Shown: in pieces, positions 1 through 8,761 of the stretch
How the letters are laid out: the number at the start of each line of letters is the position of its first letter
How positions within the stretch are numbered: position 1 is the first letter of the stretch
Assembly: GCF_020639365.1 (NCBI RefSeq)
Contig: NZ_JAINUL010000001.1
Location: 5,219,431 to 5,283,430, forward strand
DNA length: 64,000 bases
Reading direction: 5' to 3'
Source of the DNA: Streptomyces flavotricini
GTDB lineage: Bacteria; Actinomycetota; Actinomycetes; Streptomycetales; Streptomycetaceae
Notes under the pieces: generated by a model
Databases searched by the model: none
What the model saw: the letters and a program-made list of their open reading frames with translations, nothing else
Told to the model about the DNA's origin: nothing
Position numbers and translations under genes: made by a program

Positions 1-355
1 TGCGGAACCAGTCGGAGGTCTGGGGGAAGAACTCCGCCATGCGGTCCAGGGCGGTGCCCTCGCCCTTGGCGTCCGGGAAGTCGATCATCAGGTTCAGCGC
101 GCGGACCTCGCCGGTCGAGCGGGAGTACCCGGGTGGGGTCGGCAGCCCCTCGGACATCTGGACGCCCATCGCGCCGGTGATCCGGCAGGGTGCCAGCGCA
201 GACTCGGCGCTCGTGGCCACGGGCCCGGCCGCGGAGTGGCTGCGGCCGGATATCCCGGTGCTGGCGGTGGCGGTGATCCCGAGGGCCAGCACGGTGAGGC
301 CGATGTACGCGCCGGCGCGGCGTGGTCTGCGTATCCGGTGGCGGGTCTGCGGCAT
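1..355 (-). CDS. Secreted M6-type metalloprotease, N-terminal part only (cut by window edge)
   Basis: The reading frame starts at an ATG (353-355) behind a GAAGG-type ribosome site and runs off the left edge after about 118 codons. An arginine-rich N-terminus and a hydrophobic segment (about residues 16-33) form a signal peptide. After it comes PCRITGAMGVQMSEG and then ALNLMIDFPDAKG, which resemble the start of the M6 (immune-inhibitor A-like) secreted peptidases of Streptomyces. The zinc-binding HExxH motif would lie outside the window, so the family call is by resemblance only. It is divergent from the TetR gene, with a 246-bp gap that holds two matching palindromes. Confidence 0.6.
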   Translation of the reverse strand, partial: MPQTRHRIRRPRRAGAYIGLTVLALGITATASTGISGRSHSAAGPVATSAESALAPCRITGAMGVQMSEGLPTPPGYSRSTGEVRALNLMIDFPDAKGEGTALDRMAEFFPQTSDWFR

Positions 356-503
356 GGAGATCGCCTTCGGGTCCGCGGCAGCCGGCCGGGCCCGGACTGC
401 GCTCTGTGCGATCACCCTCCGTCGGCTGCGGCGCGCCCGCGCGCCGGGTGCGTCCGAACGGGAACCGCGGCGTGAGCCAGGTCACACAAGAGAGTGAAAT
501 AAC

Positions 504-520
504 CGGGGAGGCAATCCCCG
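504..520. promoter_or_regulatory. Palindrome copy 1, candidate operator for the adjacent TetR regulator
   Basis: CGGGGA-N5-TCCCCG followed by TTTG. The same layout recurs at 543-559, 39 bp away centre to centre. The pair sits just upstream of the tetR start and in the gap shared with the divergent protease gene, as expected of an autoregulatory operator. Binding is inferred. Confidence 0.5.
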
Positions 521-542
521 TTTGTACGTGAGTCCCGCAAAG

Positions 543-559
543 CGGGGACCGACTCCCCG
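543..559. promoter_or_regulatory. Palindrome copy 2, candidate operator for the adjacent TetR regulator
   Basis: CGGGGA-N5-TCCCCG followed by TTTG, the second copy of the element at 504-520. It ends about 43 bp before the tetR start codon. No copy was seen before the exporter gene at 1448. Confidence 0.5.
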
Positions 560-601
560 TTTGGGGGGCGGGTACGAGACCCAGGCCCAGGGAGGCCTCG
601 C

Positions 602-1354
602 ATGAAGCGCCCCACCACCCCGGCGGCGGACCCGTCCGCCCCGGCGGCGGCCGTGGACCTGTCGGCGGACCGGTCCGTGGATCCGGCGCTGCCGTCGGGC
701 CCGGCGCGGTCGTCGGACGCGGCTCCCACCCCGGTCCCGCGGCCGCGGGCGGACGCCGTGCGCAACCGCGAGCGGATCCTGGTGGCGGCGCGCGAGGTGC
801 TGGTGGAGCAGGGCTCGGGGGCGCCCTTCGACGAGATCGCCCGCCGGGCGGGCGTCGGCAACGCGACCCTCTACCGGCACTTCCCCGACCGGGCGGCCCT
901 CGTGCACCACGTCGTGCTCTTCGTGATGGACCGGGTGACCGTCCAGGCCGAGGACTCCCTCGCCGAGGAGTCCGACGCCTTCGCCGCGCTGTGCCGCTTC
1001 ACGCACGCGGCGGCGGACGAGCGGATCGGCGCCCTGTGCCCCATGCTCGCCGGGGACTTCGACGGCGAGCACCCCGAACTCATCGCGGCCCGCGAGGCCT
1101 TGGCGGCAGCCGTCGAGACCCTCGTGGCCGCGGGCCAGGAAGCCGGGCTGGTCCGCACGGACATCGGCGTCGGCGACCTGATGGTCGCCCTCTCCCAGCT
1201 CAGCCGGCCGCTGCCGGGCATTTCGTGCATGGCGGTCGACGGATTCGTCCACCGTCATCTCCAGCTGTTCCTGGACGGGTTGCGGGCGCCGGCCCGCTCC
1301 GAACTGCCGGGCGAGGCGGCCACGCTCGAGGACCTCAGGCAGAAAACCATGTGA
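602..1354 (+). CDS. TetR-family transcriptional regulator
   Basis: The 250-residue protein has a disordered Ala/Pro-rich N-terminus (about 1-50) and then a TetR helix-turn-helix (about residues 54-100), with GVGNATLYRHFPDRAAL as the recognition-helix signature. The remainder is a helical ligand-binding domain. A GGGAGG ribosome site lies 8 nt before the ATG. A DHA2 drug exporter follows in the same orientation 93 bp downstream, so control of efflux in response to a small ligand is likely. The two palindromes at 504-520 and 543-559 suggest that it represses its own promoter. The ligand cannot be read from sequence. Confidence 0.9.
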   Translation: MKRPTTPAADPSAPAAAVDLSADRSVDPALPSGPARSSDAAPTPVPRPRADAVRNRERILVAAREVLVEQGSGAPFDEIARRAGVGNATLYRHFPDRAALVHHVVLFVMDRVTVQAEDSLAEESDAFAALCRFTHAAADERIGALCPMLAGDFDGEHPELIAAREALAAAVETLVAAGQEAGLVRTDIGVGDLMVALSQLSRPLPGISCMAVDGFVHRHLQLFLDGLRAPARSELPGEAATLEDLRQKTM

Positions 1355-1447
1355 CGCCCCGGGTCGCGCCCGCTAGCGTCGTAAACCCGTCTCAAACAGT
1401 TTTAAAGATCATATTTCAGTCATTCCGCACAGTAAGTGGGTACCCCC

Positions 1448-2986
1448 ATGTCAAAAACAGCCGCGCCCGCGCCGCTGGCTGCCGATCCCAGTCGCTGGAA
1501 GGCACTCGTCTTCATAGCCCTGGCCCAGCTGATGGTCGTCCTCGACGCGACGATCGTGAACATCGCCCTCCCGTCCGCCCAGACCGACCTCGGCATCTCC
1601 GACGGCAACCGCCAGTGGGTCATCACCGCGTACGCGCTGGCCTTCGGCGGACTGCTGCTCTTCGGCGGCCGCATCGCCGACAAGTGGGGCCGTAAGAACG
1701 CCTTCATCGTCGGCCTCATCGGCTTCGCCCTGGCCTCCGCGCTCGGCGGCGCCGCCAACGGCGAGGCGATGATGCTGGGCGCCCGCGCCCTCCAGGGCGC
1801 CTTCGGCGCACTGCTGGCCCCGGCCGCGCTCTCCCTGCTGGCCGTCATGTTCACCGACGCCAAGGAACGCGCCAAGGCCTTCGGCATCTACGGTGCGATC
1901 GCCGGCGGCGGCGGCGCCGTCGGCCTGATCCTCGGCGGCTTCCTCACCGAGTACCTGAACTGGCGCTGGACCTTCTTCGTCAACATCCCGTTCGCGATCA
2001 TCGCGGCCGTGGGTGCGTGGATGATCATCCGTGAGCCCGCCGGCGGCCGCAACCGCGCTCCGCTCGACATCCCCGGCGTGATCCTGTCCACCACCGGCCT
2101 CGTCGCGCTGGTCTACGGCTTCACCCGCGCCGAGTCGGCCGGCTGGTCGGACGCCCTCACCGTGACGATGTTCGTCGCCTCGGCGGTCCTGCTCGCCGCC
2201 TTCGTGTTCGTCGAGTCCCGCGTGAAGTCCCCGCTGCTGCCGCTGCGCGTCCTGCTGGAGCGCAACCGCGGCGGTGTCTACCTCTCGCTCGGACTGGCCG
2301 TCATCGCGATGTTCGGCCTGTTCCTCTTCCTCACCTACTACCTGCAGGTCGTGAAGGGCTTCTCGCCCGTCAAGACCGGCTTCGCCTTCCTGCCGATGAT
2401 CGCGGGCATGATCACGGGCTCGACCCAGATCGGCGCCCGTCTGATGACCCGGGTCCCGCCCCGGCTGCTGATGGGCCCGGGCTTCCTGCTCGCCGCCACC
2501 GGCATGCTGCTGCTGACCCAGCTCGAGGTCGGGTCCTCGTACCCGGCGCTGATCCTGCCGGCGCAGCTGCTGCTGGGCCTGGGCATGGGTACGGCCTTCA
2601 TGCCGGCCATGTCGCTGGCGACGCACGGGGTGAACCCGGCCGACGCCGGTGTCGCCTCCGCCATGGTCAACACCTCGCAGCAGGTGGGCGGCGCCATCGG
2701 CACCGCGCTGCTGAACACGATCGCCGCCTCGGCGACGACCGCGTACCTCACCGACCACGCGGCAGCGGTCGCCGCGGGCGGCCCGGCGGCGAAGCTGATC
2801 CAGGCGCAGGCGATGGTGGAGGGCTACTCCTCCGCCATCTGGTGGGCGGTCGGCATCCTCGTCGCCAGCTCGGCCATCGCCCTGACGCTGATCAACACGG
2901 GCCGGCCGGGCGCCGGCGGTCCGGTCGCCTCCGGTGACGGAGCGGGTGCGGACGCCGAGGTGAAGATCCCGGTGATCGCCCACTGA
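1448..2986 (+). CDS. MFS drug exporter, DHA2 (EmrB/QacA) family
   Basis: About 512 residues with roughly 14 predicted membrane helices. Helix 1 carries the DHA2 signature LMVVLDATIVNIALPS, and GGRIADKWGRKNAF is the loop 2-3 MFS motif. It should export hydrophobic compounds using the proton gradient. An in-frame GTG lies 12 bp earlier (1436), but the ATG at 1448 looks more natural; neither has a strong ribosome site. The 93-bp gap after tetR is AT-rich for this genome (around 1390-1430) and probably holds a separate promoter. The TetR regulator upstream is the likely controller. Confidence 0.9.
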   Translation: MSKTAAPAPLAADPSRWKALVFIALAQLMVVLDATIVNIALPSAQTDLGISDGNRQWVITAYALAFGGLLLFGGRIADKWGRKNAFIVGLIGFALASALGGAANGEAMMLGARALQGAFGALLAPAALSLLAVMFTDAKERAKAFGIYGAIAGGGGAVGLILGGFLTEYLNWRWTFFVNIPFAIIAAVGAWMIIREPAGGRNRAPLDIPGVILSTTGLVALVYGFTRAESAGWSDALTVTMFVASAVLLAAFVFVESRVKSPLLPLRVLLERNRGGVYLSLGLAVIAMFGLFLFLTYYLQVVKGFSPVKTGFAFLPMIAGMITGSTQIGARLMTRVPPRLLMGPGFLLAATGMLLLTQLEVGSSYPALILPAQLLLGLGMGTAFMPAMSLATHGVNPADAGVASAMVNTSQQVGGAIGTALLNTIAASATTAYLTDHAAAVAAGGPAAKLIQAQAMVEGYSSAIWWAVGILVASSAIALTLINTGRPGAGGPVASGDGAGADAEVKIPVIAH

Positions 2987-3015
2987 CGCGGCGCGGGAGG
3001 CCCCGGAATGACTGA

Positions 3016-3055
3016 TGACCCCCGTGTCGTTCGAAATCGAACGACACGGGGGTCA
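3016..3055. terminator. Strong hairpin after the exporter gene
   Basis: A perfect 19-bp inverted repeat with a 2-nt loop, 30 bp after the exporter stop. Arms begin TGACCCCCGTGTCG. There is no U-tract, as is usual for Streptomyces terminators. It separates the exporter from hrdD. Confidence 0.75.
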
Positions 3056-3233
3056 GTCGTGTGCGGGTTGGGATGGGAATGGGTTGGTTGTCCGGGCAAC
3101 CAGAAGCGGGCGAGGGCCGTCTTCAGGGGTGGAGCGTGCAGCCGCGGCGCACGTCGCGGAGTGTGACGGCGGTCACCCGGGCGTGACGGCGGGGCAGGAT
3201 ACTGCAAGATCTCCAAAAAGAGGGACCGGCGTG

Positions 3234-3259
3234 GGAATTCTGTCCCGATTCCAGTCGTT
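3234..3259 (+). promoter_or_regulatory. SigR-type ECF promoter of hrdD
   Basis: GGAAT at 3234-3238, exactly 18 nt, then GTT at 3257-3259. This matches the SigR (disulfide-stress sigma factor) consensus GGAAT-N18-GTT. hrdD is a known SigR target in S. coelicolor. The site lies about 100 bp before the hrdD start, leaving a leader of roughly 90 nt. The rest of the 370-bp gap (2987-3356) holds only the hairpin at 3016-3055. Confidence 0.75.
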
Positions 3260-3356
3260 GTTTCCTTCGGAAGCGGGCACTCGGGAGAGTGTCCAGGGAC
3301 GCGGAGCCGCGTCCCAGCAGCCGCACCGCGACCTAACTCATTGCAAGGGAGCACGC

Positions 3357-4334
3357 ATGGCAACCCGCGCCGTCGCCCGTCGTCAGTCCAGGAGCAGCGC
3401 CCGCGCTGTGGGCGGGGAGATCGCCGACCGCGACCTGGTGGGCATGTACCTGGACGAGATCGCGCGTACCCCGCTGCTCGACGCGGCCAAGGAAGTGGAG
3501 CTCTCGCAGATCATCGAGGCGGGCGTGTACGCCCAGCAGATCCTCGACGGCGAGATGGAGCGCGAGGGGGAGACCCCGGCCCGCGAGGAGCTGGAAGCGC
3601 TGGCCGCCGAGGGGGAGCGGGCCAAGGAGATCTTCATCCGGTCCAACCTGCGCCTCGTCGTCGCCGTCGCCCGCCGCTACCCGCGCAGCGGCCTGCCCCT
3701 GCTCGACCTGATCCAGGAGGGCAACGCCGGCCTGGTGCGCGCCGTCGAGAAGTTCGACTACGCCAAGGGCTTCAAGTTCTCCACGTACGCCACGTGGTGG
3801 ATCCGCCAGGCCATCACCCGCTCCATCGCCGACCAGTCCCGCACCATCCGCCTCCCCGTCCACCTGGTCGAGGAGCTCGGCCGGATCCGCCGCGTCCAGC
3901 GCGAGTTCAACCGCGAGAACGGCCGGGACCCGGAGCACGCCGAGATCGCCGCCGAGCTGGACTCGACGGAGAAGCGCGTGGGCGACGTACTGGACTGGGC
4001 GCGCGACCCGGTCAGCCTCAACATGTCCGTGGACGACGAGGGCGAGACGCAGTTCGGCGACCTCCTGGAGGACACCTCCGCGATCTCCCCGGAGCAGTCC
4101 GTCCTGTCCCTGCTGCGCAGCGAGGAGCTGGAGGACCTGCTGGGCAAGCTGGACCAGCGCACGGCCTCGATCATCAAGATGCGGTACGGCATCGACGACG
4201 GCCGCGAGCGGACGCTGACCGAGGTCGGCAAGCAGCACGGCCTGACCCGCGAGCGGATCCGGCAGATCGAGAAGCACGCCCTGCTGGAGCTGAAGCGGAT
4301 GGCCCGCGACACGGGCTTCGACGCGGTGGCCTGA
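3357..4334 (+). CDS. hrdD: Principal-type RNA polymerase sigma factor HrdD
   Basis: 325 residues from the ATG that follows AAGGGAG (the frame is open further upstream but has no ribosome site there). Region 1.2 (DRDLVGMYLDEIARTPLLD, near residue 25) is followed by the sigma-2 block with LLDLIQEGNAGLVRAVEKFD and YATWWIRQAITRSI, then sigma-3, and a C-terminal sigma-4 helix-turn-helix ending RERIRQIEKHALLELK. There is no long region 1.1 as in HrdB, which fits HrdD/HrdC. The length, N-terminal sequence, SigR-type promoter and nearby fru genes all favour HrdD. It should direct RNA polymerase to HrdB-like promoters, and it is dispensable in model strains. Confidence 0.85.
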   Translation: MATRAVARRQSRSSARAVGGEIADRDLVGMYLDEIARTPLLDAAKEVELSQIIEAGVYAQQILDGEMEREGETPAREELEALAAEGERAKEIFIRSNLRLVVAVARRYPRSGLPLLDLIQEGNAGLVRAVEKFDYAKGFKFSTYATWWIRQAITRSIADQSRTIRLPVHLVEELGRIRRVQREFNRENGRDPEHAEIAAELDSTEKRVGDVLDWARDPVSLNMSVDDEGETQFGDLLEDTSAISPEQSVLSLLRSEELEDLLGKLDQRTASIIKMRYGIDDGRERTLTEVGKQHGLTRERIRQIEKHALLELKRMARDTGFDAVA

Positions 4335-4357
4335 CCCGGCCCGACCGCCCCCCGAAC

Positions 4358-4395
4358 GAGCCCCCGGTGCCTACCCCCCCAGGCGCCGGGGGCTC
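4358..4395. terminator. Bidirectional terminator hairpin between hrdD and the WYL regulator
   Basis: A 14-bp GC-rich stem (one G-U pair) with a C-rich 10-nt loop, in the 75-bp gap between two convergent genes. Confidence 0.65.
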
Positions 4396-4409
4396 CCCTT
4401 CGTCCGCGC

Positions 4410-5360
4410 TCATCCCTGCGGGGGCACGGCCGCGGTGAGCCGGGCCGCCAGCGCGCGGGCCGCCTCGGCCAGGAAGTCCGGGGTGTGCACCGTGAAGGGC
4501 GCCGCCGTCAGCGCCAGCCGGGCCGCGACCCACTCCGGGGAGTCCCCGCTGGAGAACCGGACCCGGCAGCCCCCGCCCACGGGCTCGGCATGCTGGCGCA
4601 GCCACCCCGGCAGCACCTCGGCCGGGGCCGCGAACGACACGTCCACGGCGTACGTCTCCCCGCCCCGCAGCCCCCGCCGGACGAACTCCGCCGCGTCCAT
4701 CGGCAGCTCCCGCGGCGCGAAGCGGGCGCCCGTCGCGAACGGCTCCGCCACCCGGTCCACCCGGAAGGTCCGCCAGTCCCCCCGGTCCATGTCGTACGCC
4801 ACCAGGTACCACCGGTTCCCCGTGCTCACCAGCCGGTACGGCTCCACCAGCCGCCGGGAGTCCGCCCCGTCCCGCGCCCGGTACGCGAACCGCAGCCGCT
4901 CGGGCCCCGCCACCGCCGCCGCGATCGTGGTCAGCGTGTGCGGGTCGATGCTGGGCCCGTCCCCGCGGGTCACCGCGATCGTGGCCGACTGCAGGGCGCC
5001 CACCCGCCGCCGCAGCCGCCCCGGCAGGACCTGTTCCAGCTTCGCGAGGGCCCGTACGGACGCCTCCTCGACCCCCTCGATCGCGTGCCCGGCGCCCGCC
5101 CGCAGCCCCACCGCGATCGCCACCGCCTCCTCGTCGTCCAGCAGCAGCGGGGGCATCGCGGCCCCGGCGACCAGCCGGTACCCGCCCTCCGCGCCCAGCG
5201 AGGCCTCCACCGGGTACCCCAGCTCCCGCAGCCGCTCGATGTCGCGCCGGATCGTGCGCGGGCTCACCCGCAGCCGCTCCGCGAGCTCGCTCCCGGGCCA
5301 TTCGCGGGGTGTCTGGAGCAGGGAGAGCAGGGTCAGCAGCCGTGCCGGGGTGTCGGTCAT
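4410..5360 (-). CDS. YafY-type HTH regulator with WYL domain
   Basis: 316 residues. The N-terminal winged helix (about residues 5-60) contains LRVSPRTIRRDIERLRELGYPVEA. A linker follows, and then a WYL domain (about 130-210) with RFAYRARDG and NRWYLVAYD, which usually senses small ligands or nucleic acid. The ATG at 5360 is preferred; a GTG 9 bp upstream is in frame. It is divergent from a DHA2 exporter across only 65 bp, so the two genes must share a control region. The effector is unknown. Confidence 0.85.
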   Translation of the reverse strand: MTDTPARLLTLLSLLQTPREWPGSELAERLRVSPRTIRRDIERLRELGYPVEASLGAEGGYRLVAGAAMPPLLLDDEEAVAIAVGLRAGAGHAIEGVEEASVRALAKLEQVLPGRLRRRVGALQSATIAVTRGDGPSIDPHTLTTIAAAVAGPERLRFAYRARDGADSRRLVEPYRLVSTGNRWYLVAYDMDRGDWRTFRVDRVAEPFATGARFAPRELPMDAAEFVRRGLRGGETYAVDVSFAAPAEVLPGWLRQHAEPVGGGCRVRFSSGDSPEWVAARLALTAAPFTVHTPDFLAEAARALAARLTAAVPPQG

Positions 5361-5424
5361 GCGATCCACATTGCCATGGGAAATAGGACACCATCTGACC
5401 TAGATCCCGTCTAAGTTCTCTTCC

Positions 5425-6909
5425 ATGACCTCCGAGACCACCTCGCCCGCCGACCGCCGCCGCTGGCTGGCACTAGCCATCGTGATGACCGCGTCCTTCA
5501 TGGACCTGGTCGACGTCACGATCGTCAACATCGCGATACCCAGCATGCGCCAGGACTTCGGCGCCTCCACCAGCGCGATCCAGTGGATCACCGCCGGCTA
5601 CGCGCTCGCCTTCGCCGCCGGTCTGATCACGGGCGGCCGTCTCGGGGACATCTACGGGCGCAGGCGCCTCTTCCTCGTCGGCGTCGCCGGCTTCACCGCC
5701 GCCTCGCTCCTGTGCGGCATCGCGGCCGACCCCGCCATGCTCGTCGCCTCCCGCCTCCTCCAGGGCGGCATGGCGGCCATGATGGTGCCGCAGGTCCTGG
5801 CGATCATCCACGTCACCTTCCCGCCGCACGAGCGCGGCAAGGTCTTCGGCATGTTCGGCGCGATCGTCGGCCTCGGCGCGGTCTCGGGGCCGCTGCTCGG
5901 CGCGCTGCTCACCGAGTGGAACCTCTTCGGCCTCGAATGGCGCACGATCTTCCTGATCAACCTGCCCGTCGGCATCGCCGCGGTGATCCTGGGCCGCAAG
6001 TTCATCTCGGAGTCCAAGGCCCCCAAGGCACTGCGCCTCGACCTGGTCGGCGTGGTCCTCGCCACCCTCGCCCTGGTCATGCTGATCTTCCCGCTCACCC
6101 AGGGCCGGGAGAACGACTGGCCGCTGTGGGGCTTCGTCTGCATGATCGCCTCCCCGCTGGTCTTCGCCGCCTTCATCGTCTACGAGAAGTACAAGATCAA
6201 GAAGGACGGCTCCCCGCTCGTAGAGCTCTCCCTCTTCAAGGTCAAGAGCTTCGCCGGAGGCATCGCGGTCCAGCTGGCCTTCGGCCTGGCGACCGGCATC
6301 TTCTTCCTCGTCTGGACGCTCTACATGCAGATGGGCCTCGGCTGGAGCCCGCTGCGCGCCGGTACCACCGGCATCCCCTTCTCCATCGCCGTCTCCGTCG
6401 CCGCCGGCCTCTCGGTCGAGAAGCTCGTCCCCCGGTTCGGCCGCAAGGTGCTCCAGGCCGGCGCGCTGACCATGGCCGCGGGCCTGCTCCTCTACATCTG
6501 GGAGTCGCAGCACTACGGCATGGGGATCGCCTCCTGGCAGATGGCCGCCCCGCTGGTCGTCATGGGCATCGGCATGGGACTGATCGTCGCCCCGCTGAAC
6601 GACACCATCCTGTCCCAGGTGCCGACCGAGCACGCCGGCTCGGCCTCCGGCCTGATCAACACCACCGGCCAGATGGGCAACGCGCTCGGACTCGCGCTGA
6701 CCTCCGTCGTCTTCTTCGGGTCGATCGAGGACGACCGGGTCCTCGGCGCACCGTACGTCGAAGCCTTCCGCGGCGCGCTGTGGTGGGTCGCGGCCGTGCT
6801 CGTGGTGATCTTCGCTGTGATGTTCGTGCTGCCGCGCAAGCAGGTCCCGATGGCGGAGCGCGAGGGCGGTACGCAGGCCCCCGCTTCCGAGGCCGTCCCC
6901 GTCGGGTAG
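5425..6909 (+). CDS. MFS exporter, DHA2 family
   Basis: 494 residues and about 14 predicted helices, with DLVDVTIVNIAIPSM in helix 1 and GGRLGDIYGRRRLF as the loop 2-3 motif. It is a proton-driven multidrug or metabolite exporter. The start ATG lies about 65 bp from the divergent WYL regulator, the likely controller of its expression. It belongs to the same family as the gene at 1448 but differs in sequence and has a different regulator. A good intrinsic terminator follows at 6927-6960. Confidence 0.9.
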   Translation: MTSETTSPADRRRWLALAIVMTASFMDLVDVTIVNIAIPSMRQDFGASTSAIQWITAGYALAFAAGLITGGRLGDIYGRRRLFLVGVAGFTAASLLCGIAADPAMLVASRLLQGGMAAMMVPQVLAIIHVTFPPHERGKVFGMFGAIVGLGAVSGPLLGALLTEWNLFGLEWRTIFLINLPVGIAAVILGRKFISESKAPKALRLDLVGVVLATLALVMLIFPLTQGRENDWPLWGFVCMIASPLVFAAFIVYEKYKIKKDGSPLVELSLFKVKSFAGGIAVQLAFGLATGIFFLVWTLYMQMGLGWSPLRAGTTGIPFSIAVSVAAGLSVEKLVPRFGRKVLQAGALTMAAGLLLYIWESQHYGMGIASWQMAAPLVVMGIGMGLIVAPLNDTILSQVPTEHAGSASGLINTTGQMGNALGLALTSVVFFGSIEDDRVLGAPYVEAFRGALWWVAAVLVVIFAVMFVLPRKQVPMAEREGGTQAPASEAVPVG

Positions 6910-6926
6910 CCCCGCCCCACCGCTCC

Positions 6927-6960
6927 CGGGCATGTCCGCTTCTGTTGGCGGACATGCCCG
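6927..6960 (+). terminator. Intrinsic terminator after the DHA2 exporter
   Basis: A perfect 13-bp stem (arms CGGGCATGTCCGC and its complement) with an 8-nt loop, followed by TTTGCTTTGG, a T-rich tail unusual for this genome. Confidence 0.85.
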
Positions 6961-7028
6961 TTTGCTTTGGTTTGGCGTGCTATCGGCGTACAGTGGGGCG
7001 CAATCCGCAGAAACGGACGCGAATCCAC

Positions 7029-7787
7029 ATGTACGCAGCGGAACGCCAACAGGAGATCCTCCGCCTCGCCCGCGAGGCGGGCCGCATCGACGTCCTCTCC
7101 CTCGCCGACCGCTTCCAGGTCACCGCCGAGACCGTGCGCCGCGACCTGAACGCCCTGGACCGGGCCGGCCTGGTCCGCCGCGTGCACGGCGGGGCCATCC
7201 CGGCCGGCCGCCTCGACTTCGAACCGGACCTCACCGAGCGCGAGGCGACCCGGGCCGAGGAGAAGGACCGCATCGCGGCCGCCGCCCTCGCCGAACTCCC
7301 CGAGGGCGGGAGCGTCGTCCTCGACGCGGGCAGCACCGTCGCCCGCCTCGCCGCCGCCGTCCCCGTCGACTGCGCGCTCACCGTGGTCACCCACGCGCTG
7401 CCCGTCGCCGCCCGGCTCGCCGACCACGCCGGCGTCGACCTCCACCTCGTCGGCGGCCGAGTCCGCCACCACACCCGGGCAGCCGTCGACGCCTGGGCCC
7501 TGCGCGCCTACGCCGAGATCCGCGCCGACGTCGCCTTCCTCGCCGCCAACGGCTTCTCGGCGCACGGCCTGTTCACCCCCGACCTCGCGGAAGCCGCCGT
7601 CAAGCGGGCCGCGATGGCCGCCGCCCGCCGGGTGGTGCTGCTCGCCGACTCCTCGAAGGCGGGCCGGGAGCACTTCGCGTGCTTCGGCTCCTTCGCGGAC
7701 GTGGACCTCCTGATCACCGACCAGGGGCTCGCCCCTGCCCAGCAGGCGGCCATCGAGGCCGCCGGTACGGAAGTCGTGCTCGTATGA
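7029..7787 (+). CDS. fruR: DeoR-family repressor of fructose utilisation (FruR-like)
   Basis: 252 residues. The N-terminal DeoR helix-turn-helix is clear (ERQQEILRLAREAGRIDV, then RFQVTAETVRRDLNALD and VRRVHGGAI). The C-terminal sugar-phosphate sensing domain (about 75-230) has LDAGSTVARLA and LLADSSKAGRE. It overlaps fruK by four bases (ATGA), so the two are one operon. In S. coelicolor the same gene order precedes the fructose PTS permease, where FruR acts on the operon. The start is the only ATG near the open frame; no strong ribosome site precedes it, so the leader may be short. Confidence 0.85.
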   Translation: MYAAERQQEILRLAREAGRIDVLSLADRFQVTAETVRRDLNALDRAGLVRRVHGGAIPAGRLDFEPDLTEREATRAEEKDRIAAAALAELPEGGSVVLDAGSTVARLAAAVPVDCALTVVTHALPVAARLADHAGVDLHLVGGRVRHHTRAAVDAWALRAYAEIRADVAFLAANGFSAHGLFTPDLAEAAVKRAAMAAARRVVLLADSSKAGREHFACFGSFADVDLLITDQGLAPAQQAAIEAAGTEVVLV

Positions 7788-8734
7788 TCCTGACCGTCAC
7801 CCCGAACCCCTCCCTCGACCGGACGTACGAGGTCCCCTCGCTGGAGCGCGGCGCGGTGCTGCGCGCGACCGGCGACCGCGTCGACCCCGGGGGCAAGGGG
7901 GTCAACGTCTCCCGCGCGGTGGCCGCCGCCGGGGTCTTCACGACGGCGGTCCTCCCGCTCGGCGGCGCCCCGGGCGCGCTGATCGCCAAACTGCTGGGCC
8001 TGCAGGGCGTGGACGTCACGGCCGTGACGATCGCCGGGCAGACCCGCTCCAACATCGCGCTCGTCGAACGGGACGGCACCCTCACCAAGATCAACGCGCC
8101 CGGCCCCGAACTCACCGCGGAGGAATCCGCCCTCCTGCTGGAGACCGCAGGCACCGCCACCGGCCGACCCGAATGGATCGCGGCCTGCGGCAGCCTCCCG
8201 CGCGGACTGCCGTCCGAGTGGTACGCCGACCTCGTCGCCCGCGCCCGCGAGAGCGGCACCCGCGTCGCCCTCGACACCTCGGGCCCGGCGCTGACGGCCG
8301 CCCTGCCGGCCCGCCCCGACCTGATCAAGCCGAACGCCACGGAGCTCGCCCAGGCGGTGGGCCGCCCGCTCGCCACCCTCGGCGAGGTCACCCGTGCGGC
8401 CCAGGAGCTCCGCTCCCGGGGCGCGGGCGCGGTACTGGCCTCCCTCGGCGTCGACGGGCAGCTCCTGGTGAGCGCCGAGGGCACCTACCACGGCACCGCC
8501 CCCGTGACCGCCGTCCGCAGCGACGTCGGGGCCGGCGACGCCTCCCTGGCCGGATTCCTCATCGCGGGCGGGACCGGCGCGAAGGCCCTCGCCTCGGCCC
8601 TGGCCCACGGCGCGGCCGCGGTCCAGCTCCCCGGCAGCGCCATGCCGACCCCCGCGGACCTGCACCCCGAAGCCGTCCACATCACCGAGAACCCGCCCGC
8701 GGCCCTGCACCTGTCCGCGCCCGCCCTGCCCTGA
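7784..8734 (+). CDS. fruK: 1-phosphofructokinase
   Basis: 316 residues of the PfkB ribokinase family, starting TVTPNPSLDRTY. It has the substrate and cation site PGGKGVNVSRA (near residue 37) and the catalytic GAGDASLAGF with the base at Asp252. It phosphorylates fructose-1-phosphate to fructose-1,6-bisphosphate after PTS uptake. The ATG overlaps the fruR stop. The PTS permease gene fruA, normally next, is missing here: a convergent unrelated gene begins 27 bp later. Confidence 0.9.
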   Translation: MILTVTPNPSLDRTYEVPSLERGAVLRATGDRVDPGGKGVNVSRAVAAAGVFTTAVLPLGGAPGALIAKLLGLQGVDVTAVTIAGQTRSNIALVERDGTLTKINAPGPELTAEESALLLETAGTATGRPEWIAACGSLPRGLPSEWYADLVARARESGTRVALDTSGPALTAALPARPDLIKPNATELAQAVGRPLATLGEVTRAAQELRSRGAGAVLASLGVDGQLLVSAEGTYHGTAPVTAVRSDVGAGDASLAGFLIAGGTGAKALASALAHGAAAVQLPGSAMPTPADLHPEAVHITENPPAALHLSAPALP

Positions 8735-8761
8735 CCGACAAGACACCCCCTGCGGCAGCCG

